Made by a program: the position numbers and the translations under genes | From: Candidatus Paceibacter sp. | GTDB lineage: Bacteria; Patescibacteriota; Patescibacteriia; SG8-24; DYFX01 | Assembly (NCBI GenBank): GCA_020724945.1 | Contig: DYFX01000046.1 | Coordinates: forward strand, 1-8,466 | DNA length: 8,466 nucleotides | Reading direction: 5' to 3' | The notes under the pieces: model-generated | Told to the model about the DNA's origin: nothing | What the model saw: the letters and a program-made list of their open reading frames with translations, nothing else | The model's database searches: none | Part shown: in pieces, positions 6,179 to 8,466 of the stretch | Layout: every line of letters begins with the position of its first letter | Position numbering within the stretch: position 1 is the stretch's first letter

Positions 6179-6724
6179 ATGCAGAACACCCAACAGCAGC
6201 GTGGTCCGGGCGCCGGCCGCGGAGCCGGCGGCGACCGCCGCGGTCCCCGCCGCCCCCGCATCGAGGAGCCGAAGGAATTCGATCAGCGCATCCTCGCCCT
6301 CGATCGCGTCACCCGCGTCACCAAGGGCGGCAAGCGCATGCGCTTCCGCGCGACCGTCATCATCGGCGATCACAAGGCCCGCGTCGGCTACGGCGTGGCC
6401 AAGGCCGCCGATGTCTCGGCCGCGGTCAACAAGGCCGTCACCCAGGCGAAGAAGCGCCTCTTCACCGTCCCGCTCGTCAAGGAGACCATCCCGCATCGCG
6501 TCGACGCCAAGTTCGGCGCCGCGGTGGTCATGATGAAGCCGGCTCCGGCCGGTACGGGCGTGAAGGCGGGCGGCGCCATGCGCGTCGTCCTCGAGCTCGC
6601 CGGCGTCCCGAACATCGTCGGCAAGTCGCTCGGCGGCAGCAAGAACAAGATCAACAACGCGAAGGCCACCATCGAAGCGCTCAAGTCGCTCCGCGTGAAG
6701 TCCATCGCGTCCGTCGCCGCCTGA
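6179..6724 (+). CDS. rpsE: 30S ribosomal protein S5 (uS5) with Gly/Arg-rich N-terminus
   Basis: 181 residues. S5 lies at the mRNA entry side of the 30S body with S3 and S4 and affects decoding accuracy; its loop forms part of the spectinomycin site. The first about 28 residues are a Gln/Gly/Arg-rich, probably disordered leader. The double-stranded RNA-binding-like domain follows, with VTRVTKGGKRMRFRA (44-58, the spectinomycin loop K-G-G) and RVGYGVAKAADVSAAV (68-83). The C-domain has P-A-P-A-G-T-G-V-K-A-G-G (121-132) and the GSKNKINNAKAT segment (153-164). rplO begins 1 nt after the TGA stop; rpmD (L30), which normally lies between them, is missing. Confidence 0.98.
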   Translation: MQNTQQQRGPGAGRGAGGDRRGPRRPRIEEPKEFDQRILALDRVTRVTKGGKRMRFRATVIIGDHKARVGYGVAKAADVSAAVNKAVTQAKKRLFTVPLVKETIPHRVDAKFGAAVVMMKPAPAGTGVKAGGAMRVVLELAGVPNIVGKSLGGSKNKINNAKATIEALKSLRVKSIASVAA

Positions 6725-6725
6725 T
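6725..6725 (+). other. rpsE/rplO junction lacking rpmD (L30)
   Basis: The usual order is rpsE-rpmD-rplO. Here the rpsE TGA and the rplO ATG are separated by a single T, so no room exists for the about 60-residue L30. No L30-like peptide (short, starting with a K-I-T-L-x-R-S-x-I-G type strand) is seen in another frame nearby. Loss of L30 is described for CPR bacteria as a group and also for some other lineages, so it supports but does not prove that placement. Confidence 0.85.
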
Positions 6726-7163
6726 ATGCTGAAACTCCATTCCCTCAAGCCCAAGAAGGGCAGCAAGTCCGTCAGCCGCCGCATCGGCCGCGGCCCCGGT
6801 TCCGGCCGCGGAAAGACCGCCGGTAAGGGCGGCAAGGGTCAGAAGGCCCGCACGGGCGGCCGCAAGGGCCTCCGCGCCTTGGGCATGAAGATGATCATCC
6901 GCCGCATCCCGAAGCTCCGCGGCTTCAAGAGCCAGTACGCCAAGGACGAGACCATCACCCTCCAGGAGCTCCAGACGGCGTTCCCGCAGGGCGGCATCGT
7001 CACGCGTTCCGAGCTCGCGAAGCGCGGCGTCGTCACCGGCGCGCGCGCGAGCGTCAAGGTCGTCGGCAATCTCGAACTCTCCCGCAAGCTGACGCTCAAG
7101 GGCCTCAAGGTCTCCGCCGGCGCCAAGGCGGCGATCGAGAAGGCCGGCGGTTCCGTTGCCTAA
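6726..7163 (+). CDS. rplO: 50S ribosomal protein L15 (uL15)
   Basis: 145 residues, typical. L15 is a late-assembly large-subunit protein whose long basic N-terminal arm threads through 23S rRNA. The Gly/Arg/Lys-rich arm (GRGPGSGRGKTAGKGGKGQK, 21-40) is diagnostic, followed by IIRRIPKLRGF (57-67), the ITLQELQ segment (77-83) and the C-terminal VVGNLELSRKLTLKGLKVS strand pair (112-130). The frame is clean to a TAA stop. It is the last ribosomal protein of the window. The start lies in a TGA-T-ATG junction with rpsE. Confidence 0.98.
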   Translation: MLKLHSLKPKKGSKSVSRRIGRGPGSGRGKTAGKGGKGQKARTGGRKGLRALGMKMIIRRIPKLRGFKSQYAKDETITLQELQTAFPQGGIVTRSELAKRGVVTGARASVKVVGNLELSRKLTLKGLKVSAGAKAAIEKAGGSVA

Positions 7164-7194
7164 GACTTCACCGACGCGGTAGACTGCCGATACT
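7164..7194 (+). other. 31-nt spacer before secY
   Basis: This is the longest non-coding gap in the window. It ends GATACT directly before the secY ATG and has no Shine-Dalgarno sequence. A TTCACC element at 7167-7172 and GATACT at 7189-7194 are 16 nt apart, which loosely recalls a promoter. Transcription from it would begin inside secY, so I do not call one. No inverted repeat or T-run terminator is visible. Confidence 0.6.
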
Positions 7195-8466
7195 ATGTGG
7201 GCCAAATTCTCCCTGCTCTGGAAACAGAAGGACCTCCGTGACAGCATCCTCAAGGTGCTGGGCATCCTGGTCATCTTCCGCATCGCCGCGCACATCCCGA
7301 TTCCCGGAGTCGACCTGACGGCCCTCCGCAGCTTCTTTCAGTCGAACCAGCTGCTCGGCCTGATGAATGTCTTCTCGGGCGGCACGCTGGACAACTTCTC
7401 GCTGGTCGCGCTCGGCGTCGGCCCCTACATCACCGCCTCCATCATGCTCCAGCTGCTGACGATGATCGTCCCGCAGCTCGAGGAGCTTTCGAAGGACGGG
7501 GAGTCGGGCCGCCAGAAGATCAACCAGTACACGCGCTACCTGTCCGTGCCGATGGCCCTCCTGCAGAGCTACGGCATGATCAGCCTGCTCAAGCAGTCGT
7601 CCGGCATCCTGACGAATCTCGACGCGTTCCACATCTTCACCGTGATGCTGACCATGACGGCCGGCACCGTGTTCCTGATGTGGCTCGGCGAGATCATCAA
7701 CGAGCAGAAGATCGGCAACGGCATCTCCATCCTGATCTTCGCCGGCATCGTCGCCGGACTGCCGTCCATCATCCAGCAGGCCATCCTGACCTACGACCCG
7801 TCCCGCCTCGCGGCCTACATCGGCTTCCTGCTCGTGGCGGTCGCGACGGTCGCGGGCGTCGTCATCATCTCGGAAGCCCAGCGCAACGTGCCCGTCACCT
7901 ACGCCAAGCGCGTGGTCGGCGCCGGCATGGCCGGGGGGTCCAACACCCACCTGCCGCTGCGCGTGAACATGGCCGGCGTGATCCCGATCATCTTCGCGAT
8001 CTCCGTCATCCTGTTCCCGTCGATGATCGCCCAGTTCTTCGTCAACGCGAAGACGGCCTGGGTCGCCGACGCGGCCAACTGGGTCCTGACGGTGTCGCAG
8101 GACCAGCTCGTGTACGGCATCTCGTACTTCGTCCTGGTGCTCGCCTTCACCTTCTTCTACACCTCCATCGTCTTCAAGCCGGATCAGATCGCCGAGAACC
8201 TGCAGAAGCAGGGCGGCTATGTCCCGGGCATCCGCCCCGGCAAGCCGACGGCGGAATTCCTGACCTACACCGTCAACCGCATCACGCTGGCGGGCGCCCT
8301 GGCCATCGCGGTCATCGCCGTCCTCCCGCTGCTCGTCCAGCAGTTCCTCACCGGAACGCAGAACCTGGTGGTCGGCGGCTCCTCGCTCCTCATCATCGTC
8401 TCGGTCGTGCTGGAAATCGTCCGGCAGATCGAGTCGCAGATGACGATGCGGGAGTACGATTACGAC
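7195..8466 (+). CDS. secY: Protein translocase subunit SecY, 3' end missing
   Basis: 424 codons are present without a stop; the family usually has about 430-445, so only the extreme C-terminus is cut off. SecY forms the membrane channel (with SecE and SecG) for Sec-dependent export and for insertion of membrane proteins. Ten hydrophobic segments can be followed. Signatures include HIPIPGVD at the end of helix 1 (33-40), a plug-region NVFSGGTL (58-65), GVGPYITASIMLQLL (75-89), WLGEIINEQKIGNGISILIF (163-182) and the cytosolic loop GGYVPGIRPGKPT (340-352), whose R347 corresponds to the conserved E. coli R357 needed for SecA and ribosome coupling. Start chosen at ACT-ATG giving MWAKFSLLWKQKDLR. 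It closes the spc operon as in most bacteria. Confidence 0.97.
   Translation, partial: MWAKFSLLWKQKDLRDSILKVLGILVIFRIAAHIPIPGVDLTALRSFFQSNQLLGLMNVFSGGTLDNFSLVALGVGPYITASIMLQLLTMIVPQLEELSKDGESGRQKINQYTRYLSVPMALLQSYGMISLLKQSSGILTNLDAFHIFTVMLTMTAGTVFLMWLGEIINEQKIGNGISILIFAGIVAGLPSIIQQAILTYDPSRLAAYIGFLLVAVATVAGVVIISEAQRNVPVTYAKRVVGAGMAGGSNTHLPLRVNMAGVIPIIFAISVILFPSMIAQFFVNAKTAWVADAANWVLTVSQDQLVYGISYFVLVLAFTFFYTSIVFKPDQIAENLQKQGGYVPGIRPGKPTAEFLTYTVNRITLAGALAIAVIAVLPLLVQQFLTGTQNLVVGGSSLLIIVSVVLEIVRQIESQMTMREYDYD

Noticed and set aside
3106..6261. Further long minus-strand open frames opposite the spc genes (for example 3762-4613, 4021-4932, 5209-6261)
   Set aside because: These have the same cause as the other antisense frames: each is opposite a complete ribosomal protein gene and shows compositional, non-domain sequence.
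7167..7194. Possible secY promoter, TTCACC and GATACT 16 nt apart
   Set aside because: The hexamers match consensus only partly, and transcription would start downstream of the secY ATG. In 31 nt of a 17-gene set such a match is expected by chance.

Overview
This window is an uninterrupted, single-strand run of ribosomal protein genes: the distal S10 operon followed directly by the spc operon, ending in the protein-export channel gene secY. All genes are on the + strand. The order is rplW (3' end), rplB, rpsS, rplV, rpsC, rplP, rpmC, rpsQ, rplN, rplX, rplE, rpsN, rpsH, rplF, rplR, rpsE, rplO, secY (3' end missing). It is a housekeeping locus. I found no mobile element, CRISPR array, tRNA, rRNA, frameshift or foreign gene, and no non-coding stretch longer than about 31 bases.

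Organism: a bacterium with high GC (about 60-65% by eye). TGA is used as a true stop four times and no gene ends in TAG, so the TGA-to-glycine codes of Gracilibacteria and Absconditabacteria are excluded. rpmD (uL30) is missing from its usual place between rpsE and rplO, and S14 is the short four-cysteine zinc form. Both points fit a Patescibacteria/CPR lineage, as does the flavour of the S3, S14 and L16 sequences. The placement is an inference: L30 is also absent in some other bacterial groups, and no 16S gene is in the window.

Layout: bases 1-3375 carry the S10 part (large-subunit assembly proteins L23, L2, L22, L16 and L29, and small-subunit S19, S3 and S17). Bases 3385-7163 carry the spc part (L14, L24, L5, S14, S8, L6, L18, S5, L15). 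secY follows at 7195. Gaps are 1-12 nt except for 31 nt before secY, and no genes overlap, so the cluster is probably co-transcribed. The products are stoichiometric ribosome parts plus the translocon that docks at the exit tunnel.

The noteworthy signals lie in how the genes are written rather than which genes they are. (1) All 17 visible start codons are ATG preceded by T (TATG), none has a recognisable Shine-Dalgarno sequence, and the short leaders are C/T-rich. TATG occurs only three other times, each time inside an out-of-frame TAT-GTC. (2) The tetramer ACGT is almost absent (3 occurrences) and is avoided by switching to otherwise rare NAT codons before GTN valine codons (16 of 19 cases). 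(3) L22 has lost the positively charged tip of its exit-tunnel hairpin and carries a histidine-rich, metal-binding-like tail. (4) L16 has proline at the position of the arginine (E. coli R81) that is hydroxylated in some bacteria. All counts were made by eye.
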